The translations under genes were made by a program, and so were the position numbers. A stretch of 36,336 nt of DNA. Source: Omnitrophica WOR_2 bacterium RIFOXYA2_FULL_38_17 (GTDB lineage Bacteria; Omnitrophota; Gorgyraeia; Zapsychrales; Zapsychraceae). The stretch covers positions 1 to 36,336 of the forward strand of contig MHHG01000044.1 in NCBI GenBank assembly GCA_001805965.1, written 5' to 3'. Positions 17,244-27,848 of this stretch are shown here, piece after piece (the first letter of the stretch is position 1; each line of letters starts with the position of its first letter). The notes below the pieces were generated by a model. The model saw only the letters and a list, made by a program, of their open reading frames with translations. It searched no databases and was not told where the DNA came from.

Positions 17244-18124
17244 TTTACTTTAAGGCCTTTTATGATTTGCTTAACCGCGTTTTTAATGCTTATCTTGAAC
17301 ATATGCTTTTGATAGTCATTGATAAATTTTTCAAAAAGATCATTATCAATATTATTCAAAGAGCTTTCTGCGACCCCATCTGAAGCCTTTTGTCCATTCA
17401 AAAACTCTTCAAGCATCCTGTCTCTTTGTGGGAATGAATTCGTTGTATTCAAAACCACTTTTGTATTGGAGAAAGATCCCGATCTGAGATCTGTCCTGAT
17501 ACATAAAGCCCCTAAAGGTATGCCTATGGCAGATGATTTGGTGAACCTTTGGTATGAGCAGGATGAACCAGGCTTGTGTTTTATTGTGATGCTTGTAAGT
17601 ATATCTTCAGTTTTGGCAGAATTTAAAAAGAATTCCTCAGCTGATATTGATTGGGGCTTGTTGTTTTTGCCGGTAAAGTTCAGAGTTGCTTCAAGCGCGA
17701 TCAAGACCGCCGGCAGCTCTGTCCACGTGTACCTGCAGGCAATGTTCCCTCCGATAGTTGCCATGTTCCTTATTTGGGTCGTACCGATCGTGCTGCAGGC
17801 ATTTTTCAGGACAGAAAGATTGTCTTTCAGATAAGAACTTTCAAATATTTCAGTAATCGTCGCCATTGAATTTATAGTTAATACGTCCTTTGACAAAACC
17901 AAGCCCTTGAGCGCATCGATGCCTTTTAAGCTGATCAGATTGGCATTCGTTTTTCGCCCGGCTCTTTTGGAGGCCTTAAGGTTATTTACAACAAAAGTCC
18001 CGCCAGCCAGAAGCTTAACGCTCTCCAGCGAAGAATAAAGCTCCGCAGCTTCTTTAACTGTTTTGGGCCTGTAAAATTTAATCGGGTTTATTAACATATT
18101 ATAATTCTCAAACACATACAGCAT
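17240..18124 (-). CDS. Xanthine-dehydrogenase-family hydroxylase, FAD-binding subunit
   Basis: The 294-residue product has the FAD-PCMH fold with both flavin motifs: LLAGGTFVVNNLK near the N-terminus and TIGTTQIRNMATIGGNIACR in the middle. A smaller C-terminal CO-dehydrogenase-flavoprotein domain follows. It would accept electrons from the FeS subunit and pass them to an external acceptor. The start is uncertain: ATG 18124 gives nine extra residues, while ATG 18097 (MLINPIKFYRPKT) matches the family start better. Neither has a clear SD. It is the first gene of the FAD-FeS-Mo operon, just downstream of a 101-bp inverted-repeat element. Confidence 0.92.
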   Translation of the reverse strand: MLYVFENYNMLINPIKFYRPKTVKEAAELYSSLESVKLLAGGTFVVNNLKASKRAGRKTNANLISLKGIDALKGLVLSKDVLTINSMATITEIFESSYLKDNLSVLKNACSTIGTTQIRNMATIGGNIACRYTWTELPAVLIALEATLNFTGKNNKPQSISAEEFFLNSAKTEDILTSITIKHKPGSSCSYQRFTKSSAIGIPLGALCIRTDLRSGSFSNTKVVLNTTNSFPQRDRMLEEFLNGQKASDGVAESSLNNIDNDLFEKFINDYQKHMFKISIKNAVKQIIKGLKVK

Positions 18125-18140
18125 GCCGGTAATCTTAATT

Positions 18141-18241
18141 ATTCAATATGGTGAAAAACTGTTCGGCTCAACGAACGGTCTCCTGCCTCAAGGCAGGAGC
18201 TGCGTCCGAATTTCACCTAATAGTTTTTCACCATATTGAAT
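18141..18241. repeat. 101-bp element with perfect 20-bp terminal inverted repeats
   Basis: ATTCAATATGGTGAAAAACT (18141-18160) is perfectly repeated in inverse at 18222-18241. Inside are a hairpin CTCCTGCC-TCAA-GGCAGGAG (about 18180-18199) and a smaller GTTCG/CGAAC stem (18161-18175), giving a branched, clover-like fold. It encodes nothing. It may be a MITE, a REP-like element or a structured terminator between the CPBP protease gene and the hydroxylase operon. No clear target-site duplication was seen. Confidence 0.8.
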
Positions 18242-18293
18242 GTTAAATATCTATCAGCTTTGTACTGTTAACTCAGGCAAAATATTTTCTTTT

Positions 18294-18314
18294 AGCTTAA
18301 AGCTTACAGCTTAT
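18294..18314. repeat. Three tandem heptads AGCTTAA-AGCTTAC-AGCTTAT
   Basis: Three 7-bp units in register, differing only in the last base, lie 15 bp from the stop of the CPBP protease gene. The unit length matches the AAATAMC array at 8348-8396, though the sequence differs. Confidence 0.6.
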
Positions 18315-18328
18315 GGCCTGCTTAAAGT

Positions 18329-20164
18329 TTATTTCTCAATATTCTCTTCATTCAACGCAACCTCAACAACCGCCATGTCCCATCCGTGTGAAGCTATTTC
18401 TTTTTTGACTTCGTCCTTTGTTTTGTTCTCAAACATGTTTTTGTTCTTTTCAAGGAATGATCTCAGGATGTTCAAGTTAAATTCCTGATGCTTGCTAAGT
18501 CGCCATTTCATTTCTTTTAATTCAGGCATCTTGTTGACAAAGTAGGCTATTAATCCGAACGCAAGCGGCAATAATAAAACTGACAAAGAGCTGTAGAAAT
18601 AAAAAGGCTTAACGCTTCCAAACAGGTATTCTGCGGTGTTCCAGAACACATCAAACAGATAATGTCCGATGATCACGGGAATGATACCGTAGCGGAGATA
18701 AACGAATGCCAAAAAGAACCCTAAGCAGGATACCTCAATGCCTCTGAACCACATTGGGAAAACAGGATATCCGCTATGAGAAAAACCCCAGATTAGCGAC
18801 GATACTATAGCAGCCGCTATTGTGCTGTTGAAAAGCTTTTTGCCCCAGCTTATAGCAAATAGACGGTACATAAGCTCCTCGCTGACGCTGGCTTTATATC
18901 CGATGGTAAAGGCGGCAATGAACGGCAGGTAGGCGGTAGTAAGCTGGGTCATCCACCCGAAATCCGACCATACGCCCCAGTATGTCTGGCCTATCTTGAA
19001 CAATAAAGCCTGTAATCCGAGAAGTATTATGCAGATAAAATAACCTAATACGATCAGGTCGAAAACTTCGCGCGAAAAGAAAGTCGTTCTTATGTAATAA
19101 AGAAAAGAGCCGCTGGGCTTATTGTTTAACTGCTCGTAATGAATGCATTCTCCGGACAGGCTCGGCATTAAAATAGCAACTGTTAGAAATAAAGAGCCCA
19201 TTATTGTATTTATTATCAGTCTGAACAAATAAGAATCAAATGGCGACGTTGTGCTGTAATGAATGAGGATGGATTGGTACTGATTTAAGTTAGCTATCAA
19301 CGATAATGAAAAAGAGATCATCATGACCCATATATAGAATCTCTTTGTCGTGTGCATTGATAAATGGTTGTGTTTAGCGGCCAGAAAATAAATTGAAGCT
19401 ATGAACAGGATATAATAGATCAACCTGACAATTGTTAAAATGTTTTTGCCTGTTACCTGTTTTTTTGCAAGGGCCCTGCCATATTTTTCAGGCGCTTCAA
19501 AAACGTTCTTGGAAAAGGATAGCATTTCTTCGCCGGATACAACTGTTCCTATCAGAAGCTTCCCGGTGCCGGAATCTTTCTCATCGCTCCAGGGGATGCT
19601 AACGCTGTTCTTTTCCCAGGAAAAGGCATAATCAGTCCGGTTGTCGAGCTTAAACTCATGGTCACCCTTTATTTTATATTCATCGGGATTGAAGTTATAA
19701 ACAGATCTTAAGAACTCGACCGATCTTTCCTTTGCCTGTTCTTTGGTTATTGTTTCTCTTTTTGCCATGCTGTCTATTTCATGAGAAAAAGAGACAATCT
19801 CTCCGGAGGAGGAGCTTATAGCGAACTTGTAGGCTTCCTTCTCCCCTTCTTTAAAGAAGCGTACTGACCAGTAGAACATATCGATATTATGCTCTTTAAT
19901 GAATTCCTTCATTCTGGCAAATCCGAGATTCTTTTGCAGGTATTGACTCGTGCTGTTTTTTACTCCGAATACTGCTGCATTGCTGAAATCAGAGGGGTTG
20001 ACACCAAGTTCACCCAGGTAGTTTTTTGCAATTTGAACGGCCTTTGGTCTATCGACAGACAGTTTTACAAATGCAAGCTGAGGGTAGCTTAGCTTGAACC
20101 ATATTGCCAGGCTTATAAGCGAAAGTAAAAAAAACGAGAATTGTGATTTTTTAGTCAGGCGCAT
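18329..20164 (-). CDS. CPBP-family (CAAX-like) intramembrane protease with large ectodomain
   Basis: The 611-residue protein starts with a signal-anchor helix (about 10-28). It then has a soluble, probably extracytoplasmic region to about residue 240, followed by about eight transmembrane helices. The CPBP active-site motifs are complete: EELMYR (E429, E430, R434), WGFSHSG (H463) and GHYLFDVFWN (H501, N509). Family knowledge: these are glutamic-type intramembrane proteases that process prenylated or other membrane proteins. The long N-terminal ectodomain, with two repeats of a PepSY-like alpha/beta pattern (YKFAISSSSGEIVSF is one strand pair), is unusual and could bind substrate. It follows the HEAT-like gene after 17 nt. 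Confidence 0.88.
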   Translation of the reverse strand: MRLTKKSQFSFFLLSLISLAIWFKLSYPQLAFVKLSVDRPKAVQIAKNYLGELGVNPSDFSNAAVFGVKNSTSQYLQKNLGFARMKEFIKEHNIDMFYWSVRFFKEGEKEAYKFAISSSSGEIVSFSHEIDSMAKRETITKEQAKERSVEFLRSVYNFNPDEYKIKGDHEFKLDNRTDYAFSWEKNSVSIPWSDEKDSGTGKLLIGTVVSGEEMLSFSKNVFEAPEKYGRALAKKQVTGKNILTIVRLIYYILFIASIYFLAAKHNHLSMHTTKRFYIWVMMISFSLSLIANLNQYQSILIHYSTTSPFDSYLFRLIINTIMGSLFLTVAILMPSLSGECIHYEQLNNKPSGSFLYYIRTTFFSREVFDLIVLGYFICIILLGLQALLFKIGQTYWGVWSDFGWMTQLTTAYLPFIAAFTIGYKASVSEELMYRLFAISWGKKLFNSTIAAAIVSSLIWGFSHSGYPVFPMWFRGIEVSCLGFFLAFVYLRYGIIPVIIGHYLFDVFWNTAEYLFGSVKPFYFYSSLSVLLLPLAFGLIAYFVNKMPELKEMKWRLSKHQEFNLNILRSFLEKNKNMFENKTKDEVKKEIASHGWDMAVVEVALNEENIEK

Positions 20165-20181
20165 TGGCTTTAAATTTTATC

Positions 20182-20892
20182 TTATAAAAGGTTGACAACT
20201 TCTTTGGGTAGCCTTTTGAGTTCTTGAGTCCCAAGCACTTTTATCGACCATCTTAACAGCTTGAGTTTCCTGCTTAGTTTTGGATCAGGTTCTGTGACTT
20301 TCTCCAAACGCTTTCTTGATAAGAACAGGATGTTCCTTAAAGTATTGAAAACTACCCTTGCTTCTCTCGGCCTGTTGCTTCCTTCTTTGATTAATGTGTC
20401 TAGGCTGCTGGCAGCCAACTCATTTACGATAGAATTATAATGGTTCAGCTTCTGGATCAATGAAGGTATCATTGAATTGTAATACCTGTAGCGGTCCATT
20501 CGGCACAGGGCGAACATGATCTCTACCTGAACAAAGGGTGAATCCGTTCTGTTTAGCCTTCTAAGCAGGAACTTCTCAATTATCTTTTTTTCTCTTGAGA
20601 CGACCTCGGTGGCAAAATTATTGTTAAATACCCTTACGGCGGCAGCAGTTTTATAAGAACTTAAATTATCGTCCTTGATCATTTCGATCAGTATTTCCTG
20701 GGGAAGCTCGGCATACTTCTGGCTGTAGCTATCAAGGAGCATTCTGTCGTCAAAGACAGAATATGTTATTGATTTGCCATCAGTAATGATCTGCCCTGAA
20801 AGCTCACTAGGCTCAATTTCCTGGCAGAAGGCATAATTGGATAATGTCAGGATAAAGAAAGCCAATAATAATGTTAAATGATCTTTGTTCAT
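20182..20892 (-). CDS. Exported HEAT-like helical repeat protein
   Basis: The 236-residue product has a cleavable-looking signal peptide (hydrophobic 7-19, NYAFC then QEIEP). The mature part is all-helical, with repeat-like units such as YKTAAAVRVFNNNFA, FVQVEIMFALCRM and SIVNELAASSLDTLI, typical of HEAT-type scaffolds. No enzymatic motif is seen. It sits between nadC (3-nt gap) and the CPBP protease gene (17-nt gap), so it is likely co-expressed with the protease. A joint periplasmic role is plausible but inferred. Confidence 0.78.
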   Translation of the reverse strand: MNKDHLTLLLAFFILTLSNYAFCQEIEPSELSGQIITDGKSITYSVFDDRMLLDSYSQKYAELPQEILIEMIKDDNLSSYKTAAAVRVFNNNFATEVVSREKKIIEKFLLRRLNRTDSPFVQVEIMFALCRMDRYRYYNSMIPSLIQKLNHYNSIVNELAASSLDTLIKEGSNRPREARVVFNTLRNILFLSRKRLEKVTEPDPKLSRKLKLLRWSIKVLGTQELKRLPKEVVNLL

Positions 20893-20895
20893 TTA

Positions 20896-21729
20896 TTATA
20901 TTGCATCCAATGAAATATCAATAGATCTCGGGCTATGCGTCAAGGACCCGATAGATATGCGGTCAACTCCGGTCTTGGCAATTGACTGGACGTTCCTCAA
21001 GGAAACCCCTCCGGATGCTTCCAGAAGAGGCTTTTTTATTTTCATTTTTTTTCTGATATCTACGGCTTTTTTCAGCTGCCTGGTTGTCATATTATCCAGC
21101 AATATCAAATCCGGCTTTGCTTCAAGGGCCTGCATGAATTGGTCAAGAGTATCCACTTCAACCTGGATCTGTTTATTTGTTCTTTTTCTTATGAGCCTTA
21201 CTGCTTCCTGAATGGATATCTCAGGGTGGCATGCGTGCCTGTGATTGTCTTTTATAAGGGCCATATCATATAGGCCGAACCTGTGATTGGTCCCTCCTCC
21301 GCATTTTACCGCATATTTTTCAAGGTTCCTCAGCCCAGGCGTTGTTTTTCTGGTGTCGAGTATCTTTGCTTTATAAGGGGCGGCTTTTTCAACAAACTCA
21401 TGAGTATATGTAGCAACTCCTGATAGAAATCCTAAAAAGTTCAGGGCGGTCCTTTCTACGGTAAATATCGCCCTTGTTTTACCTTCGATCTTTGCTATTT
21501 TGGTGTTTTTGGGGACCAGGTCACCGTCTTTATGGTAAAAGGTGATCTTCATTTCCGGATCGAGCTCATGAAAGGCTTCTTGTGCTAATTTTGATCCGCA
21601 GATAACACCCTTTTCCTTAAATATTATGTAAGCGGCTGACTTATCTTTTGCAGAAATGAGAAAATCAGTGGTAATATCCTTGCTGCCAATGTCCTCTTTA
21701 AGCGCTTTTTTTACAATGTCTTTAATAAT
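20896..21729 (-). CDS. nadC: Nicotinate-nucleotide pyrophosphorylase (carboxylating), ATT start
   Basis: NadC converts quinolinate and PRPP to nicotinate mononucleotide in NAD synthesis. Motifs include ILDTRKTTPGLRNLEKYAV (active-site Arg/Lys), GGGTNHRFGLYDMALIKDNH, EVDTLDQF and LEASGGVSL. The first in-frame ATG (21552) would remove about 60 conserved residues. Reading upstream gives IVKKALKEDIGSKDITTDFL and KGVICGSKLAQEAF, clear NadC N-terminal sequence. No ATG, GTG or TTG occurs before the stop at 21766-21768. ATT at 21729 lies 6 nt after AAGGGG and gives 277 residues, the usual family length. The start at ATT is therefore inferred; a sequencing error is the alternative. Confidence 0.9.
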   Translation of the reverse strand: MIKDIVKKALKEDIGSKDITTDFLISAKDKSAAYIIFKEKGVICGSKLAQEAFHELDPEMKITFYHKDGDLVPKNTKIAKIEGKTRAIFTVERTALNFLGFLSGVATYTHEFVEKAAPYKAKILDTRKTTPGLRNLEKYAVKCGGGTNHRFGLYDMALIKDNHRHACHPEISIQEAVRLIRKRTNKQIQVEVDTLDQFMQALEAKPDLILLDNMTTRQLKKAVDIRKKMKIKKPLLEASGGVSLRNVQSIAKTGVDRISIGSLTHSPRSIDISLDAI

Positions 21730-21760
21730 TGCTGGCCCCTTTTTAATATTTATCTTAATC

Positions 21761-21883
21761 TTAATTTATGTAATTATAGGCTTGAGACAAGGTTCTTTCA
21801 AGCATTTGTATCATTTTTATTGATTGTGGAAGATGTTTATAATATCTTGCCAAATAGTCTTTAAGAGCCGGCCCTGCAGGCAT
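21761..21883 (-). CDS. Possible 40-residue small protein between metY and nadC
   Basis: An ATG-started frame 12 nt after the metY stop reads MPAGPALKDYLARYYKH and continues as an amphipathic, Tyr/Lys-rich helix to a TAA 31 nt before the nadC start. The composition is protein-like, but no SD is visible and I recognise no family. It could be coupled to metY translation, be a remnant, or be chance. Confidence 0.35.
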   Translation of the reverse strand: MPAGPALKDYLARYYKHLPQSIKMIQMLERTLSQAYNYIN

Positions 21884-21895
21884 ATTAAGTTCAAT

Positions 21896-23969
<2,074 letters not shown>

Positions 23970-23971
23970 TT

Positions 23972-24679
23972 TTAAATATCTCTTTTTCGGGAAGCTATTC
24001 TTGAACAAAAGATCCCGATCTCGTATAAAATCAATAAAGGTACTGCCATTAAGCATTGTGTTACAACATCAGGCGGGGTGATCAGCGCCGCGACAATAAA
24101 TATGAGCACGATCGCTATTTTCCGGTTATCTGACAAAAAGTCCGGGGTGATCAGCCCCAGCTTTGTCAAGAAAAGAATAACGATCGGGAGCTCAAAAGAC
24201 AGTCCAAAGCTTAATGTCAGCATTCCGATAAATGAAATATATTTGCTTAGTGTTATCATCGGCACTAGCGATTCTGACCCGAACCCAAGCAGGAATTTGA
24301 GCCCGATTGGAACGATCGCGAAATAACCGAAGCATGCACCGGCAATAAAAAGCACAAAGGAAACCGGGCCATAGATAAAAATATATTTCTTCTCGTTCTC
24401 TTGAAGCCCGGAGGAAATGAAGTTCCATGCTTGGTAAAAAACAAAAGGTGAAGCCAGCAATAAGCCTGCTAGCAAGGCGATCAGAACATTAGAAACAAAG
24501 GCCTCCTGAGGGGCGATAAAGACTATTTTACCGATCGGCCTGATAAGCCCTTCAATGAACGCATTTGCAAATGAAAAAGAAAAGCACGTGGTGATAAGAA
24601 CAGCTATGATTGACTTGATCAGTACGCCCCTGAATTCGTCTAGATGCTCAGTAAATGACAACTCTTTGTGTTCGTTCAT
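23972..24679 (-). CDS. tatC: Twin-arginine translocase subunit TatC
   Basis: The 235-residue protein has six hydrophobic helices and the family N-terminus (FTEHLDEFRGVL, the signal-peptide recognition region). It also has FVFYQAWNFISSGLQENEK, SFGLSFELPIVILFL and the C-terminal ALITPPDVVTQCLMAVPLLILYE. TatC recognises twin-arginine signal peptides of folded cofactor-bearing exports. No TatA or TatB gene is adjacent. No good SD precedes ATG 24679. It is the first gene of the run continuing to ttcA and metY, and a structured repeat lies 30 bp upstream. Confidence 0.96.
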   Translation of the reverse strand: MNEHKELSFTEHLDEFRGVLIKSIIAVLITTCFSFSFANAFIEGLIRPIGKIVFIAPQEAFVSNVLIALLAGLLLASPFVFYQAWNFISSGLQENEKKYIFIYGPVSFVLFIAGACFGYFAIVPIGLKFLLGFGSESLVPMITLSKYISFIGMLTLSFGLSFELPIVILFLTKLGLITPDFLSDNRKIAIVLIFIVAALITPPDVVTQCLMAVPLLILYEIGIFCSRIASRKRDI

Positions 24680-24708
24680 AATGGAGATATAGACTATTTA
24701 TTAATTGT

Positions 24709-24768
24709 AAGATATTTTCTGTCCTCGCTCATCGGCAAGCCTCACTTCGCTTAAACAGCAAATATTTA
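24709..24768 (-). repeat. Structured hairpin repeat, copy D
   Basis: Outer arms AAGATATTTTCTGT (24709-24722) and ACAGCAAATATTTA (24755-24768) pair over 14 bp with about two mismatches. On the - strand the inner core keeps AGCGAA and TGAGCG, as in copies A-C, with a different apical stem (GGC-TT-GCC). It sits in the valS-tatC gap. It is the most divergent copy. Confidence 0.6.
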
Positions 24769-24941
24769 CCGGATCTTCTTGTTCTGAAATTTGTTCCTTT
24801 TTCATGTTTAAATAAAAGAAGTTGTAAATTCTGGGAACTGAAAAAATAATTAACCTAACCAAACTTTAGCAACACTCTTTTAATTTACAGCCTAATAATA
24901 TTTGAATAATTATACCTATTATTCAGGATTGGGCAATTGAT

Positions 24942-27569
24942 TTATTCTAGGCTGCTGATGACATCTTTAAGTTCTTTGATGTTGAGATCTATCGTTTCAA
25001 GGCGGGCCTTTTCCTTCTCAATTACTTCTGCCGGAGCGTTGTTAACGAACTTTTCATTATTGAGGCGAGTTGAGAGGCTTGATGATGCATTTTGCTGCTG
25101 CTCTATCTGAGCTAGGATCTTTTTCTTTTCCTGCTCAATATCCAGCAAGTCGCCAAGAGGAACGATGCACTTGATGTTCTCAACAACTGCCACTGCATTG
25201 TTCTTTGCACTTTCCAGTTCTTTGGAGATCATCAATGACTTGGCCTTGGCAAGGGCTTTGATGATCGATGAATTTATTTCGATCAGGTCAATGCTTTCTT
25301 CGGATGTCGTGACCAAAATGCATTTGATCATTTCATTGGGTTTTATTTTCCACTGCGAGCGGATGTTCCTTATTGAGGTTATCAGATCGATCAGTGTCTG
25401 CATTGAGCTGAGGGTTTTAGCGCTGTCAATGTTCTCAATGTCCTTTGGCCAGGACTGAATGCTTAACGGGTCCTCGCCTTCCTTAATAATGCTCCAGATC
25501 TCTTCGGTAACAAAAGGCATGAACGGGTGAATGAACTTAAGGGAATTCTCCAGGATCTTGACGGCAACGTTCTGCACTGTTGTGTCCTGCCACTGGTCTT
25601 TAATGATCTCTAGGTACCAGTCGCAAAAATTGTTCCAGAAGAACTCGTAAATGTGCGATTCAGCCTCGGAATATTTATAATCTTCGATGGCAGCCCCGAC
25701 TTGCTTCAATGTTTCGAAGTATTTGGCGATGATCCAGCGGGTTGGTAGAGCAACAGTTTCGCTAGCTGAGGTTTTTCCCAGGTCAAAGTCAGGGTCAATT
25801 TCCTTTGCGTTCATCAGGATCAGTCTTGAGGCGTTCCAGATCTTGTTGGCGAAGTTCCTTCCGATCTCGAATTTTTCTTTTGAAATAAAAAGGTCCTGCC
25901 CTGAATTCATTATCAAGCTGAACCGAAGCGCGTCAGCCCCGTACTCGCTGATTATTTCAAGCGGGTCAAGTGCGTTGCCTAGGGATTTGGACATCTTCCT
26001 GCCTTTGGCATCGCGCACGGTGCCGTGCAAATAAACATCCGAAAAAGGAATATCCCCCATGAACTCAATGCCGGCCATTATCATTCTGGCTACCCAGAAG
26101 AAAATGATCTCGGGCGCGGTGAACAAGGATGAGGTCGGGTAAAAGTATTTGAGGTCCTCATTCTCCTGTGGCCAGTCAAGGGTCGCAAAAGGCCAGAGCC
26201 AGGATGAGAACCACGTGTCCATAACGTCAGGGTCCTGCCTTAATTTGGACGAACTGCATTTGGGGCATTTTTCAGGGTCTTGTGAAGAAGCAATGATCTC
26301 GTTACAATCCTGGCAATACCAAATAGGGATCCTGTGCCCCCACCAGATCTGACGGGAAATACACCAGTCGCGGATGTTCTCCATCCAGTTCATGTAAACT
26401 TTGGTCCATCTTTGCGGGTGGAATTTGATCTTCCCGTTGTTGACTGCTTCAATCGCAGGCTCAGCCAAAGGCTTCATCTTGACGAACCATTGCCTTGATA
26501 AATAAGGCTCAACGACAGTGCTGCAGCGGTAGCAATGCCCTACTGAATGAGAATGCGTGTCAATCCGGACAAGAAGGTCCAGTTCTTTCAGTTCTTGCAC
26601 TATTAGCTTGCGCGCCTCAAAGCGGTCAAGCCCGTTGAACTTGCCGCCGAGTTTATTGATGCGGCCGTCAGGGTGCATTACATTGATGAATTCAAGGTCG
26701 TGGCGCTTGCCTATTTCAAAGTCATTAGGGTCGTGCGCAGGGGTTACCTTTACAGCTCCGGTACCGAATTGGGTATCAACAAATTCGTCAGCGATTATCT
26801 CTATCTCCCTTTCGATCAAAGGCAGAATGGCCTTTTTGCCTATAAGGGCTTTGTACCTGTCATCGTTAGGATTTACTGCAATTGCGGTGTCCCCGAGCAT
26901 TGTTTCCGGACGCGTCGTAGCAACGATAATATGTTCTTTAGGGTTGTCCCTGTAGGGGTATTTAATGTGGTAGAGATGGCCTTGTGTCTCCTGGTGCTCG
27001 GCCTCTTCATCTGAGAGCGCAGTGTGGCACCTCGGGCACCAGTTAATGATACGCTCACCCTGATAGATCAGACCTTTTTCGTAAAGCCTGATAAAAACTG
27101 TTTTGACTGCTTCTGAATATCCTTCGTCCATTGTAAAGCGTGTCCTCTGCCAGTCGCAGGATGAACCGAGCTTCTTAAGCTGATGGATGATCGTGTTGCC
27201 GTATTCTTTCTTCCATTCCCAAAGCCTTTTTAAAAATGCATCTCTCCCCACGTCCTGACGGCTCTTGCCCTCTTTTGCCAGCTGCTTTTCAACAACGTTC
27301 TGCGTGGCTATTCCAGCGTGGTCAGTCCCTGGCATCCACAAGGTCTCGAAGCCTTTCATTCTTTTGTAACGGATGATAATGTCCTGCAAAGTGTTGTTCA
27401 GGGCATGGCCCATGTGAAGGATGCCGGTAACGTTCGGAGGCGGAATGACGATCGTGTAGGGCTCTTTGTCAGGATTGGCCTTTGCCGAGAAAGTATTATT
27501 CTCTTGCCAATACTTGCACCACTTTTCATCAATGTTTATAAAATCAAATCTTTTGGATAGTTCTTTCAT
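24942..27569 (-). CDS. valS: Valyl-tRNA synthetase
   Basis: The 875-residue class I synthetase carries the HIGH-type motif HMGH (52-55 in PPPNVTGILHMGHALNN), the KMSKS loop (525-529), CISRQIWWGHRIPIW, an editing domain (VATTRPETMLGDTAIAV) and the ValS-specific C-terminal coiled coil (about 810-875). ATG 27569 is preferred over an in-frame TTG at 27602 because the conserved sequence begins soon after it, although the SD is weak. The gene stands alone between two repeat-bearing spacers. Confidence 0.97.
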   Translation of the reverse strand: MKELSKRFDFINIDEKWCKYWQENNTFSAKANPDKEPYTIVIPPPNVTGILHMGHALNNTLQDIIIRYKRMKGFETLWMPGTDHAGIATQNVVEKQLAKEGKSRQDVGRDAFLKRLWEWKKEYGNTIIHQLKKLGSSCDWQRTRFTMDEGYSEAVKTVFIRLYEKGLIYQGERIINWCPRCHTALSDEEAEHQETQGHLYHIKYPYRDNPKEHIIVATTRPETMLGDTAIAVNPNDDRYKALIGKKAILPLIEREIEIIADEFVDTQFGTGAVKVTPAHDPNDFEIGKRHDLEFINVMHPDGRINKLGGKFNGLDRFEARKLIVQELKELDLLVRIDTHSHSVGHCYRCSTVVEPYLSRQWFVKMKPLAEPAIEAVNNGKIKFHPQRWTKVYMNWMENIRDWCISRQIWWGHRIPIWYCQDCNEIIASSQDPEKCPKCSSSKLRQDPDVMDTWFSSWLWPFATLDWPQENEDLKYFYPTSSLFTAPEIIFFWVARMIMAGIEFMGDIPFSDVYLHGTVRDAKGRKMSKSLGNALDPLEIISEYGADALRFSLIMNSGQDLFISKEKFEIGRNFANKIWNASRLILMNAKEIDPDFDLGKTSASETVALPTRWIIAKYFETLKQVGAAIEDYKYSEAESHIYEFFWNNFCDWYLEIIKDQWQDTTVQNVAVKILENSLKFIHPFMPFVTEEIWSIIKEGEDPLSIQSWPKDIENIDSAKTLSSMQTLIDLITSIRNIRSQWKIKPNEMIKCILVTTSEESIDLIEINSSIIKALAKAKSLMISKELESAKNNAVAVVENIKCIVPLGDLLDIEQEKKKILAQIEQQQNASSSLSTRLNNEKFVNNAPAEVIEKEKARLETIDLNIKELKDVISSLE

Positions 27570-27608
27570 TATTATTTCACTTTTGTTCTTTTGAACGATC
27601 AAACTTAT

Positions 27609-27684
27609 GAAGAATACCTGATGTTAGCGAACTTGAGCCCCTGCCTGTTGGTGAAGGGTGAGTGAGCGTTATCAGCTGTTCTTT
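27609..27684 (+). repeat. Structured hairpin repeat, copy A
   Basis: Arms GAAGAATACCTGAT (27609-27622) and ATCAGCTGTTCTTT (27671-27684) pair with two G.U and one mismatch. The core has TTAGCGAACT and GGGTGAGTGAGCGTT. The apical loop is about 12 nt longer than in copies B and C. It lies 39 bp upstream of the valS ATG. Confidence 0.75.
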
Positions 27685-27784
27685 GTTGTCAAATGTTTGT
27701 CTAATAGGAAGCTGTCACCTGTTTTTGTACAATAAAATCTTTTTGATAAAATTTTCAGTTTTGTTTTTAAGATAATCAAACGAT

Positions 27785-27848
27785 AAGGAATAGCTGATAT
27801 TAGCGAACTAAAGCCCGAAGGGTGAGTGAGCGTTATCAGTTATTCTTT
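27785..27848 (+). repeat. Structured hairpin repeat, copy B
   Basis: Arms AAGGAATAGCTGATA (27785-27799) and TATCAGTTATTCTTT (27834-27848) form 15 continuous pairs (13 Watson-Crick, 2 G.U). The core is TTAGCGAACT, an AAA bulge, GCCC-GAA-GGGT, then GAGTGAGCGT. Homology with copy A continues about 40-50 bp beyond the hairpin, so A and B are a tandem duplication. Confidence 0.8.

Noticed and set aside
24904..24924. GAATAAT/ATTATTC hairpin as valS terminator
   Set aside because: The stem is only A+T-rich 7 bp and has no T tract on the - strand.
26557..26955. 132-codon open frame on the + strand inside valS
   Set aside because: It is antisense to essential, well-conserved ValS sequence and has no SD or recognisable motif.
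27570..27602. TTG start of valS at 27602
   Set aside because: It adds 11 unconserved residues; ATG 27569 begins just before conserved ValS sequence.
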